Source: Kribbia dieselivorans NBRC 106261
GTDB taxonomy: Bacteria; Actinomycetota; Actinomycetes; Actinomycetales; Dermatophilaceae
NCBI RefSeq assembly: GCF_001552435.1
Contig: NZ_BCRE01000044.1
Coordinates: forward strand, 1-64,000
Reading direction: 5' to 3'
DNA: 64,000 bases
Shown: positions 8,468 through 16,652 of the stretch, piece after piece
How positions within the stretch are numbered: the first letter of the stretch is position 1
Layout: each line of letters opens with the position of its first letter
Notes under the pieces: generated by a model
What the model was told of the DNA's origin: nothing
Database searches by the model: none
The model's input: the letters and a program-made list of their open reading frames with translations, nothing else
Made by a program: the position numbers and the translations under genes

Positions 8468-9184
8468 TCAGTCTTCCCCGCTGAGGTTGTATCGCGCCAA
8501 TCGACGCGTGGCCCACGCCACTCCCCCAACGACGACGACCGCCATGGCCAGCAGGGCGTACCACAGGGGCAGGTCGTTCGCCTTCGTCGAGATGTCCCGA
8601 ATGGTGTCGGCCACCTTGAGGCCCCAGCGCTGGATGCTCAGCCACCGGATGCCCGGCATGTACTGGGCCAACAGCCCCTCCCACAGGAAGATGTAGGCGA
8701 TGCCGGCGATGATGGCGTGCTTGGTCGTGCTCGCCAGGGCCATGAACAGCGCCGAGTAGCCCAGCGCCATGACGAAGGCGCCCACGGTCAGGGCGAGCAC
8801 CAGCCGCGGTTCGTTCGGTTCGAGGATGTACGCCGCGACCGCGATCGGGATGACGCCGCAGATGATCGTCACCAACGCGACGACCGTGACCTTGCTCAGC
8901 ACGATGGCCGAGCGTCGTATCGGCTTGGCGAGCAGGTACGTGATCGAACCGTCCTCGAGTTCGGGCACGATGACGCTCGACGTCGCGATGAGGGCGACCA
9001 GCGGCAGGATGACGACAACGCCCAGCCCCTCCACGATCGCCAGGGTCGTATCGACGCTCGGGTCGGTCAACGCGCCGACGACCACCGCGAGGGCGATCAG
9101 GAGGACCGGCAGGGCCAGGAGCACCAGCCCACGCCGACGGCCGGCGACCGTGCGCCACGCGATCTGCATCACCGTGGCGTTCAT
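8468..9184 (-). CDS. ABC-2 type transporter permease
   Basis: A 238-residue integral membrane protein with about six hydrophobic segments (LVLLALPVLLIALAVVVGAL, VVILPLVALIATSSVIVPE, VTVVALVTIICGVIPIAVAA and others). The motif PELEDGSITYLLAKPIRRS between the second and third helices is typical of ABC-2 permeases. Its ATG overlaps the stop of the preceding ATPase gene (ATGA), so the two form one exporter. It is the last of four coupled ABC genes. Substrate unknown. Confidence 0.88.
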   Translation of the reverse strand: MNATVMQIAWRTVAGRRRGLVLLALPVLLIALAVVVGALTDPSVDTTLAIVEGLGVVVILPLVALIATSSVIVPELEDGSITYLLAKPIRRSAIVLSKVTVVALVTIICGVIPIAVAAYILEPNEPRLVLALTVGAFVMALGYSALFMALASTTKHAIIAGIAYIFLWEGLLAQYMPGIRWLSIQRWGLKVADTIRDISTKANDLPLWYALLAMAVVVVGGVAWATRRLARYNLSGED

Positions 9185-10095
9185 GACGCCACCAGGTAGG
9201 CGAAGACGCTCTCGAGCGACTCGTCCGTCGGTGAGACATCGCGCAACCGGATCCCGGCCTCGCGGGCCACCCGGGGCAGATGTTGGGCGAATCGACCGAA
9301 GTCGGTGGCCTCCACGTCCAGTCCTCCATCCGGCCGCAGGGACACAGCCCTGATGGCCTCGTCACGCATGAGCAGGGCGGCCATCGCCCGGTCGTCGCTG
9401 GTGTGCAGCACGTACCGATTCGGGCGATCGACCATGAGGCGCCGGATGGCGCCGAAGTCACCGGAGGCGGCATGCCGGCCGGCGACGATGACCTCGACCT
9501 GGCGAGCGACCTGCTCGACCTCCTCGAGGATGTGTGAACTGAAGATCACCGTGCGGCCGTCGGCTCCGAAGGTGTGGAGCAACTCCATGAGGTGGAGCCG
9601 CTGGCGCGGGTCCATGCCGTTGAACGGCTCGTCGAGCAGGAGCACGGCCGGCTCATGGACGAGGGCCGAGGCCATCTTGACGCGCTGTCGCATGCCCTTG
9701 GAGTACGTCTTGATGGTCCGCCCCTGGGCGGGGGTCATCTCGACGATGTCGAGCGCGTGCTGCGCGGCCGCCCTCGGGTTCGGCAGTTTGTGCAACTGGG
9801 CGTTGGCCAGGACGAAGTCCCACCCGGTGAGCTGTTCATAGACCGCCTCGCGCTCGGGCACGAGGCCGAGTGTGCGGTAGACCTCGGGGTGGCCCCAGAC
9901 GGACTGCCCGTCGAGGGCGACCTCTCCGGCCGACGGCTGGAGGAATCCCGCCATCAGGCTGAGGAGCGTCGATTTGCCGGCCCCGTTCGGTCCGAGCAGA
10001 CCGGTGACCCCGGGCTCGAAGCGCATCGTGACGTCGTTGACGGCGACGACGTCGCCGTACCACCGCGAGACGCGGTCCAGGACAAGAGTGCTCAT
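9181..10095 (-). CDS. ABC transporter ATP-binding protein (ABC-2 partner)
   Basis: A 304-residue cytoplasmic ATPase. Walker A is LLGPNGAGKSTLLSL (about residues 34-48), the signature is a non-classical YSKGMRQRVKMA, Walker B is AVLLLDEPFNGMD, and the switch His is in SSHILEEVEQVARQ. The C-terminal 80 residues form the regulatory extension usual in DrrA/NatA-like ATPases. The ATG at 10095 overlaps the permease stop upstream (ATGA). It pairs with the permease at 8468-9184 and/or 10092-11036. Confidence 0.93.
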   Translation of the reverse strand: MSTLVLDRVSRWYGDVVAVNDVTMRFEPGVTGLLGPNGAGKSTLLSLMAGFLQPSAGEVALDGQSVWGHPEVYRTLGLVPEREAVYEQLTGWDFVLANAQLHKLPNPRAAAQHALDIVEMTPAQGRTIKTYSKGMRQRVKMASALVHEPAVLLLDEPFNGMDPRQRLHLMELLHTFGADGRTVIFSSHILEEVEQVARQVEVIVAGRHAASGDFGAIRRLMVDRPNRYVLHTSDDRAMAALLMRDEAIRAVSLRPDGGLDVEATDFGRFAQHLPRVAREAGIRLRDVSPTDESLESVFAYLVAS

Positions 10096-11036
10096 GCGGC
10101 AGCCCCCCGGCGCGCGTTTCGACGGACGGTCCACAGGGTCAGCACGAGGATGCTGCCCAGGAGGACCACGGTGTAGATCAGGCCCATGGTCAGGGTCTCC
10201 GGTTGGCCGTAGACCGGCGGCCGATCGAACCACCACCCGGTGGCTCCGGAGACCAAGGTGTAGGGCGAGAAGAGCCCCGCGATCTGGGCGGTGGTGCGGG
10301 CCGCCTCCTCCTCGGCGATCGCCGTCACGGTCGTGACGATGGTCGCGGCGATGAGGAGCACGGCGACGATGGCGACCGTACCGAGCCCCCGTTGCGGGGT
10401 GCTCGAGGCGATGGCGCCGCCGAGGCCGGCCAGCAGCAGCGAGAGCAGGATCGCCCCGAGCATGGCCTTGAGCATGAGCGGAGTCTCGTCGCGGAAGGAG
10501 TAGTCCCCCAACAGCGCTCCGGCATAGAGCACGAGCACCGGCACGCCGATGACCACGAGGATCGCCGCGGCGAGCGAGGCCAGTCGCACGAGGACGAACC
10601 AGGCGCGTGGCAGTGGCCGGGCAAAGTACAGCGGCAGGGTCTTGAAGCGCAGGTCGCGACTCAGCAGGATCGGCGCCGCCGCGGCCGTGAAGAGTACCGA
10701 TACGACGAGGGCGGCGTTCTGGTACCGGTGGTACTCCATCAGGCGCGGGACCTCGACGTCGAAGTAGGACTTGACGATGAGCGGGATGACGGCGAGCAGC
10801 AGGGCCGGGCCGACCGCCAGGGTGACGAGGATCCACGGGAGGACCTTGGCCTTGGCGTTGCGGCCCAGACCGAACGCGTGCCGGACGCCCAGGACGAACA
10901 GGGACCAGGCGATGGCCGGCAGACCTTGGCGCTCACCCTCGTAGGGCCGGTAACCCAGGTCGTGGATGACGGCAGCGCTGGTGGGCTGGGAAGCGGTGGT
11001 GGTCGCCGCCGGGGTGGATCGGGCCGGTTCAGGCAT
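10092..11036 (-). CDS. ABC-2 type transporter permease
   Basis: A 314-residue membrane protein. The first 25 residues are Ser/Thr/Ala/Pro-rich, followed by VIHDLGYRPYEGERQGLPAIAWSLF, a block shared by actinobacterial ABC-2 permeases, and about six helices (ILVTLAVGPALLLAVIPLIV, AALVVSVLFTAAAAPILLS, and others). LLSRDLRFKTLPLYFARPLPRA is the usual cytoplasmic loop. The start ATG at 11036 overlaps the last eight bases of the ATPase gene before it; an upstream ATG would overlap further and adds unconserved residues. Confidence 0.88.
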   Translation of the reverse strand: MPEPARSTPAATTTASQPTSAAVIHDLGYRPYEGERQGLPAIAWSLFVLGVRHAFGLGRNAKAKVLPWILVTLAVGPALLLAVIPLIVKSYFDVEVPRLMEYHRYQNAALVVSVLFTAAAAPILLSRDLRFKTLPLYFARPLPRAWFVLVRLASLAAAILVVIGVPVLVLYAGALLGDYSFRDETPLMLKAMLGAILLSLLLAGLGGAIASSTPQRGLGTVAIVAVLLIAATIVTTVTAIAEEEAARTTAQIAGLFSPYTLVSGATGWWFDRPPVYGQPETLTMGLIYTVVLLGSILVLTLWTVRRNARRGAAA

Positions 11037-12009
11037 CGATGCGTCCACTGGCCTGCCCCTCTCGGAAGATGTCCTCAATGCGGTGGTGGCGGTGCTGCAG
11101 GCGCACCAGCCCTTGGCCGAGGTCGGCCACGGTGTCGACGATCAGGTCGTGGGTGGTCTGGTCGTTGAGGCTGACCTCCACGGCGTCCCCGGCGGGAAAG
11201 CACTGCAGGCCGCGGGCGGCGAGGGCCTCGCCGAGGCGGTGCTGCTCGCTCGGTCCGCCGAGCACCTCGACGATCAGGCTGCCGGTCTCCTGCATGAACT
11301 CGCTCGTCGCGGATTCGCGCAGCAGGTGGCCGGCGTCGAGCACCACGACGTGGTCGCACACCCGCTCCAGCTCGCCGAGCATGTGCGAGGTGACCAGCAC
11401 GGAGATCCCGAAGTCGGTGCCGATGCGGCGCACGAGGTCGAGCATGTCGTCGCGGCTGCCCGGGTCGAGCCCGTTCGTCGGCTCGTCGAGCAGGACCAGT
11501 CGCGGGTCGTGCACGAGGGCCTGGGCAAGCTTGGCGCGCTGCTTCATGCCGGTGGAGTAGCCACCCATCGGGCGGTAGCGCTCCTCGGCGAGCCCGACGT
11601 GGCGCAGCACGTCGGCGGCGCGCTCGCGGGCCGCGGCGTGCGGCAGCCCGGACATCCGGGCCATGTGGACGGTGAACTCCGTGGCCGACACGTCGGGCGG
11701 TAGGCAATCGTGCTCGGGCATGTAGCCAACGAGGCTGCGCACGGCCGACCCGGCGGTGAGGATATCGTGGCCGAGTACGCTCGCGCTCCCCCGCGTTGGG
11801 GCGTTCAGGCCCAGCAGGATCTTGATGAGCGTCGATTTCCCGGCACCGTTGGCCCCCACCAGTCCGGTGACGCCCTGGCCGACCTCGATGGTCAACTCCT
11901 CGAGCGCTCGGACGTTGCCGAAATGCATGGTCAGCCCGTGGGTCGCGATGACTGCCGGCCCGCCTGTTGCCCCCATCTGCGGAGGCGATTCCCCTCTGTT
12001 CACGTTCAT
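11029..12009 (-). CDS. ABC transporter ATP-binding protein, first gene of a two-pair ABC-2 operon
   Basis: A 326-residue ATPase with Walker A VGANGAGKSTLIKI, signature YSTGMKQRAKLA, Walker B LVLLDEPTNGLDP and switch His in TSHMLGELERVCD. The ATG at 12009 is preceded by GAGAGGA, and a TACTGT -10 box (12037-12032) would start transcription near 12025, giving a short leader. This makes it the head of an operon of ATPase, permease, ATPase, permease, all with overlapping stops and starts, so both exporters are made in fixed proportion. Confidence 0.93.
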   Translation of the reverse strand: MNVNRGESPPQMGATGGPAVIATHGLTMHFGNVRALEELTIEVGQGVTGLVGANGAGKSTLIKILLGLNAPTRGSASVLGHDILTAGSAVRSLVGYMPEHDCLPPDVSATEFTVHMARMSGLPHAAARERAADVLRHVGLAEERYRPMGGYSTGMKQRAKLAQALVHDPRLVLLDEPTNGLDPGSRDDMLDLVRRIGTDFGISVLVTSHMLGELERVCDHVVVLDAGHLLRESATSEFMQETGSLIVEVLGGPSEQHRLGEALAARGLQCFPAGDAVEVSLNDQTTHDLIVDTVADLGQGLVRLQHRHHRIEDIFREGQASGRIDA

Positions 12010-12090
12010 GTCCTCTCGTGGTCCGTCATCGACAGTAGGGGAACGACGCGACCGCGGGCCCGCGCCACGGCACAATCGGGGGACCATCGG

Positions 12091-12111
12091 GGGTCGGATC
12101 AGGGCCGACCC
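12091..12111 (-). terminator. Hairpin downstream of the ABC-F gene
   Basis: GGGTCGG and CCGACCC, seven-base arms with a seven-base loop, lie 11 bp after the ABC-F stop and upstream of the next operon promoter. No T-tract follows. Confidence 0.5.
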
Positions 12112-12121
12112 TGACTTGGCC

Positions 12122-13720
12122 TCAGGCTAGGCTGATGAGGTCCTTGTAGTCCGGGCCCCAGAGGTCCTCGACGCCGTCGGGCAGCAGGAGGATGCGCTCC
12201 GGCTCCAGGGCGTCGACCGCACCTTCGTCGTGGGTGACCATGACGACCGCACCCTTGTACGTGCCCAGCGCTCCGAGGATCTCGGCCCGCGAGGCGGGGT
12301 CGAGGTTGTTTGTGGGCTCGTCGAGCAGGAGCACGTTCGCCGAGGAGACGACCAGCGTGGCCAGGGACAGGCGGGTCTTCTCGCCACCGGAGAGCACGCG
12401 CGCCAGCTTGTCGACGTCGTCGCCGGAGAACAGGAACGAGCCGAGGACCTTGCGCACCTCGGTCTCGCCAAGGTCGGGCGCGGCCGACTTCATGTTCTGG
12501 AGCACCGTGCGGTCCCCATCGAGGTTCTCGTGCTCCTGGGCGTAGTACCCGATCTTCAGGCCGTGCCCTGGCTCGACCTGACCGGTGTCGGGGTCATCGA
12601 CACCGGCGAGCATCTTGAGCAGCGTCGTCTTGCCCGCGCCGTTGAGGCCGAGCACCACGACGCGCGAGCCGCGGTCGATGGCGAGGTCGACGTCGGTGAA
12701 GATCTCCTGCGACCCATAGCTGCGAGAGAGCCCCGTGGCGCGCAGCGGGGTCTTGCCGCACGGCGCGGGTTCGGGGAAGCGCAGCTTGGCCACCTTGTCG
12801 TGGGCGCGCTCGCCCTCGACGCCGCTGAGCAGCCGCTCGGCGCGACGGATCATCTGCTGCGCCGCGACGGCCTTGGTGGCCTTGGCCCGCATCTTGTCCG
12901 CCTGCTCGAGCAGCGCCGAGGCCTTCTTCTGGGCGTTGGCGAGCTCACGCTTGCGGCGGCGCTCGTCGGTCTCACGCTGCTTGAGGTAGGGCTGCCAGCC
13001 GACGTTGTAGATATCGAGTTCGGCGCGGTTGGCATCGAGGTGGAAGACCCGGTTGACGACGACGTCGAGCAAGTCCACGTCGTGGCTGATGATGATCAGT
13101 CCGCCGCGGTAGTTCTTCAGGTGGTCGCGCAGCCAGGCGATGGAGTCCGCGTCCAAGTGGTTGGTGGGCTCGTCGAGCATGAGCGTCTCGGACCCGGAGA
13201 AGAGGATCCGCGCCAACTCCACGCGCCGCCGCTGACCGCCCGACAGCGTGCCCAGCGGCTGGTCGAGCCGGTGCGCCTCGATGTTCAGGGCCGCCGCTAT
13301 CGAGTTGGCCTCGGCTTCGGCGGCGTACCCGCCGGCGGCGGTGAACTCGTCGTCGATCCGGGCGTAGGCCCTCATCGCCCGCTCGCGGATGGCATCGTCG
13401 GCGGCGGCCATGCGCTTCTCCGCCAAGGTCCGCTCCTTGACGATCGTGTCGAGACCGCGCACCGAGAGAATGCGCTCGCGAGCCGTGACCGTCGGGTCGC
13501 CGGCCTTGGAATCCTGTGGCAGGTATCCCACGTCACCGCTGGTCGTGACACTCCCGGCCGCGGGCTGGCCCTCGCCGGCGAGCACCTTCGTCAGCGTCGT
13601 CTTTCCGGCACCGTTGCGCCCGACGAGGCCGACCCGGTCCCCCGGGGCGACTCGGAAGGTGGCGTCCTCGATGAGGACGCGGGAGCCGGCGCGCAACTCC
13701 ACGCCACTGGCAACGATCAC
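12122..13720 (-). CDS. ABC-F family ATPase (ribosome-associated)
   Basis: A 532-residue protein of two tandem nucleotide-binding domains without membrane segments. Domain 1 has GLVGRNGAGKTTLTKV, LSGGQRRRVELARI and TLMLDEPTNHLD; domain 2 has VLGLNGAGKTTLLKM, LSGGEKTRLSLA and VLLLDEPTNNLD. A charged interdomain linker (ETDERRRKRELANAQKKASALL) is typical of ABC-F proteins, which act on the ribosome E site in translation or antibiotic protection. The GTG start at 13720 has AGGAG ten bases upstream and matches the family N-terminus VIVASGVELRAGSRVL. The mycobacterial counterpart is Rv1473, in a similar region. Whether it confers drug resistance cannot be told. Confidence 0.92.
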   Translation of the reverse strand: MIVASGVELRAGSRVLIEDATFRVAPGDRVGLVGRNGAGKTTLTKVLAGEGQPAAGSVTTSGDVGYLPQDSKAGDPTVTARERILSVRGLDTIVKERTLAEKRMAAADDAIRERAMRAYARIDDEFTAAGGYAAEAEANSIAAALNIEAHRLDQPLGTLSGGQRRRVELARILFSGSETLMLDEPTNHLDADSIAWLRDHLKNYRGGLIIISHDVDLLDVVVNRVFHLDANRAELDIYNVGWQPYLKQRETDERRRKRELANAQKKASALLEQADKMRAKATKAVAAQQMIRRAERLLSGVEGERAHDKVAKLRFPEPAPCGKTPLRATGLSRSYGSQEIFTDVDLAIDRGSRVVVLGLNGAGKTTLLKMLAGVDDPDTGQVEPGHGLKIGYYAQEHENLDGDRTVLQNMKSAAPDLGETEVRKVLGSFLFSGDDVDKLARVLSGGEKTRLSLATLVVSSANVLLLDEPTNNLDPASRAEILGALGTYKGAVVMVTHDEGAVDALEPERILLLPDGVEDLWGPDYKDLISLA

Positions 13721-13947
13721 GGGTGAGCCACTCCTGCACATTCGGGACATCGCCCACGACGCGGATTCGACGGCAGACAGGGCATCGACCGGGAGGGCAA
13801 ACATGTCAAGTGTAGGCCCCGCCCGACCGGGCCCACGACGCTCGCCGTTCCGAACGGCCCGGGAAGGGCTGATCCGAGGCTCCGCCGGGCTACTCTGACC
13901 CTGCACAGTTGGCGGGCCGGTGGCGCCCACGATCGAGAGGCAATCGG

Positions 13948-14841
13948 GTGAGCTTCAACGAGGGCGCACGCATCGACACGTCCAACGTCGAGCACCGCAG
14001 CGGTGGCGGCGGCGGTCGCGGACCGATGATGGCCGGTGGCGGTGGTCTGGTCGGCCTCATCGTGCTGCTCATCGCCCTGTTCACCGGGGTGGATCTGTCT
14101 GGCCTGACGACCGGCACGACTCCGGCGACCAATCCCAACGAGCAGGTGGCCCAGGTCGCCCAGTGCGAGACCGGCGCCGACGCCAACACCAACGTGGACT
14201 GTCGAGTGGCCGCGACGGCGAACTCGGCCGAGGTGTTCTGGAAGCAGACGTACAACGGCAGCAAGGAGGCCTTCCGGCCCGCGAAGACGGTCATCTACGA
14301 AAGCCAGACCCAATCGGCCTGCGGCACCGCCTCGAACCAGGTGGGCCCGTTCTACTGCCCGCTCGACGAGAAGATCTACATCGACACGAGCTTCTTCAAC
14401 ATCCTCGAGAAGCAGTTCGGATCGTCGACCGGGGCCCTCGCGCAGGAGTATGTGGTCGCCCACGAGTACGGGCATCACATCCAGAACCTCTACGGCGTGC
14501 TCGGCTACGCCCAGCAGGACCCCAAGGGTGCGAAGTCCGGGGGCGTTCGGGTCGAGCTCATGGCCGACTGCTTCGCCGGCATGTGGGCCGCGCACGCCGA
14601 GAGCACCCCGTCCTCCAACGGTGAACCGTTCCTGAAGAAACTGACCGAGCAGGACATCAAGGACGCGCTGTCCGCGGCCGAGGCCGTCGGTGACGACCGC
14701 ATCCAGGAGAAGACGACCGGGCGCGTCTCCCCCGAGAACTTCACGCACGGCTCCGCCGCCCAGCGGCAGAACTGGTTCATGACCGGGATGAAGGCAAACT
14801 CGCCGCAGCAGTGCGACACGTTTGCCACGGACTCGCTCTGA
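13948..14841 (+). CDS. Neutral zinc metallopeptidase (YpfJ family)
   Basis: A 297-residue membrane-anchored peptidase. The start GTG at 13948 has GAGAGG seven bases upstream and gives the family N-terminus SFNEGARIDTSNVEHRSGG. A Gly-rich stretch precedes one membrane helix (LVGLIVLLIALFTGVDLSG, about residues 34-52). The external domain carries the HEYGHH zinc motif and the third-ligand region VELMADCFAGMWA. A TACTCT -10 box at 13891-13896 suits it. Members are often called putative neutral zinc metallopeptidases; substrates are unknown. It is convergent with the BNR genes: its stop abuts theirs at 14841/14842. Confidence 0.92.
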   Translation: MSFNEGARIDTSNVEHRSGGGGGRGPMMAGGGGLVGLIVLLIALFTGVDLSGLTTGTTPATNPNEQVAQVAQCETGADANTNVDCRVAATANSAEVFWKQTYNGSKEAFRPAKTVIYESQTQSACGTASNQVGPFYCPLDEKIYIDTSFFNILEKQFGSSTGALAQEYVVAHEYGHHIQNLYGVLGYAQQDPKGAKSGGVRVELMADCFAGMWAAHAESTPSSNGEPFLKKLTEQDIKDALSAAEAVGDDRIQEKTTGRVSPENFTHGSAAQRQNWFMTGMKANSPQQCDTFATDSL

Positions 14842-16650
14842 TCAGCGCGGCGCCGTGACGCTCGCGGTGGTGGCGTATCCCCAGTCATTGGCCTTGTACG
14901 TGTAGACCTTGACGCGGGTGCCCTTGCCAACCCGTGGCAGTCTGAGGTTCACGCGGCCATCGGCGGCGGTCCATCCCCGGGCGACCACCGAGTACGTCCG
15001 CCGGCCGGGAGTCTTGATCGCGGCGGCCACCCGCACCTGCGACGCTCCCACGCCACGAACGCCCTGCCGGGCGGTCACCGCGACAGAACCGCCCCGGCTC
15101 CACCCGCTCGACCACGAGGCATTGAGCGAGACGGGTCGGTGGCTCGAGGTTTCCGCCCAGATCTGCGTCCAGAAGAGCCCATCCTTGAACGTGTCGTAAC
15201 GACCGTTCATCCACGCCACCGAGATGCCGCCACCGGCGTCTCCGTGTGGGGTTGCCGGAGTGCGGTTCGCCTCCGACGAGGCTGCGGTCAGCCCGCGGGT
15301 GACCCAGGTGCGACCGAGGTCGGTCGTGGCCCATTCCTCCAGTTCGCGCTGACCGGTGGCCTGTTGGTCGCGCACGAGGTACACGGTGCCAGGGTCGGTC
15401 CGGTCGAATGTGATCCCTCCGGGTTGTCCGAGGAGGTCGGTGTTCCGCCGTAGGGTCCGCAGCACCCAGCGTTTGCCGTTCCAGCGCGCCCACTTGTACG
15501 CGTAGGTGGTGTCGGCGCGGGTGGTGATGACCACGACCGGCTTCGTGCCCATGAGCGCGAGGTCATACATCCTCGCCACACCGTCGACGCTGGCACCGTC
15601 GTAGATCTTGGTTCCGTGTGTGACCCTCATGGGTCCGACTCGACCCAACCCACCGATCGACCGGATCTTCCGGCCGGTCGAGGTCATGAAGTACCCCCGG
15701 TCATACGTGAAGTGGTACACCGACGTCTTCATGCCGCCGTTCTCCGGCGTGTTGGTCACCGCGAAGTCGATCCGGCTTCGGCCGTCCGTGGCGAACTTCG
15801 GATACGGCGTCCGCGCCACGCTGATCGGACCCGGTGGCATCCACAGCGGCAGCGCCTTGGTCCACTTCACCAGGTCGTTGCTGCGGGTGACGACCCAGGC
15901 GCGGTCGGAGTTGCGTCGGGTGAAGTACCAATAGCGGTGCGTCGCATTCGACAGTTGGATGATCTGGCCGTACGTTGTGGGCGCCTTCTCGAGGCCGGAC
16001 CCACTCAGAGATCGGGTGGCACCGAAGGACGAGACGTTTCCCGATGTGTTCGTCAGGCGGTACCGCGGCGGCGACGCGGTGCCATGGCCCGCCCAGACCG
16101 CGATCACCCGGCCCTCCGGTGTGCGGGTCAGGGCCGGAGCCACGTGATCATCCGCAATGAGTTTGGTCAGTGTTTTGTGCGTGAGGCGGCCGTCGGAGTT
16201 CCGCACAGCCGTGACCTGGATATGTCCACCGTTGGTCACCGAACCGAAGTAGGTCTGGGACGAGGTGCGCAGCACCCGCGGGTCCATGTACCACGACCAC
16301 GCCCCGTTGGTGACGATCCGAGCAATCCTCCGGTTGTCGTCTGCCTTGACCGGTGCCGGCGCGGCGGCGACATCCGCTGGGAGGGCCGGGGCTTCACCGA
16401 TGGTGTCGAGCGGCGCCGAGCTGCGCGTCGCGATGGCGGTGTCGGCCGTTCTCCCCTCGGCTGGGACGTCAGCCGCTGCGACGGGCGTGTCACCTTCCCG
16501 TCCGGCCTGGGCCGCGGGGCCCGTGGTCGCCCCGGGACCTGCGGCGATCGCCACCGCCGGTGCCGCCACGGCGGTCACCAGAGCAGCCGAGAGCACACCC
16601 GTCCCCGGCCGACGATATTGCCTCGCTCGTGCGGCGCGACCCCCGATCAT
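14842..16650 (-). CDS. Exported BNR-type beta-propeller protein, possible polysaccharide lyase (paralogue 2)
   Basis: A 602-residue secreted protein. Residues 1-38 form a signal peptide with a basic start and Ala/Val core (cleavage near AIAAG). A low-complexity Ala/Pro linker follows to about residue 105, then a BNR_4-like propeller beginning NGAWSWYMDPRVL. The DDH (His169) and AGHG (His189) motifs are 20 residues apart, like the catalytic His pair described for PL24/PL25 ulvan lyases; TYGQI and YFTRR follow. The last 90 residues form an Ig-like domain (SVAVTARQGVRG...VKVYTYKANDWGYATTASV). It starts 2 bp after the stop of its upstream paralogue, so they form an operon. Lyase activity is inference; a sugar-binding sialidase-like role is an alternative. 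Confidence 0.85.
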   Translation of the reverse strand: MIGGRAARARQYRRPGTGVLSAALVTAVAAPAVAIAAGPGATTGPAAQAGREGDTPVAAADVPAEGRTADTAIATRSSAPLDTIGEAPALPADVAAAPAPVKADDNRRIARIVTNGAWSWYMDPRVLRTSSQTYFGSVTNGGHIQVTAVRNSDGRLTHKTLTKLIADDHVAPALTRTPEGRVIAVWAGHGTASPPRYRLTNTSGNVSSFGATRSLSGSGLEKAPTTYGQIIQLSNATHRYWYFTRRNSDRAWVVTRSNDLVKWTKALPLWMPPGPISVARTPYPKFATDGRSRIDFAVTNTPENGGMKTSVYHFTYDRGYFMTSTGRKIRSIGGLGRVGPMRVTHGTKIYDGASVDGVARMYDLALMGTKPVVVITTRADTTYAYKWARWNGKRWVLRTLRRNTDLLGQPGGITFDRTDPGTVYLVRDQQATGQRELEEWATTDLGRTWVTRGLTAASSEANRTPATPHGDAGGGISVAWMNGRYDTFKDGLFWTQIWAETSSHRPVSLNASWSSGWSRGGSVAVTARQGVRGVGASQVRVAAAIKTPGRRTYSVVARGWTAADGRVNLRLPRVGKGTRVKVYTYKANDWGYATTASVTAPR

Positions 16651-16652
16651 GC

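Noticed and set aside
10096-10836. Extension of the ABC ATPase at 9181-10095 into the permease gene
   Set aside because: Residues before MSTLVLDRV are an alternate frame of the permease; the ATGA overlap gives the true start.
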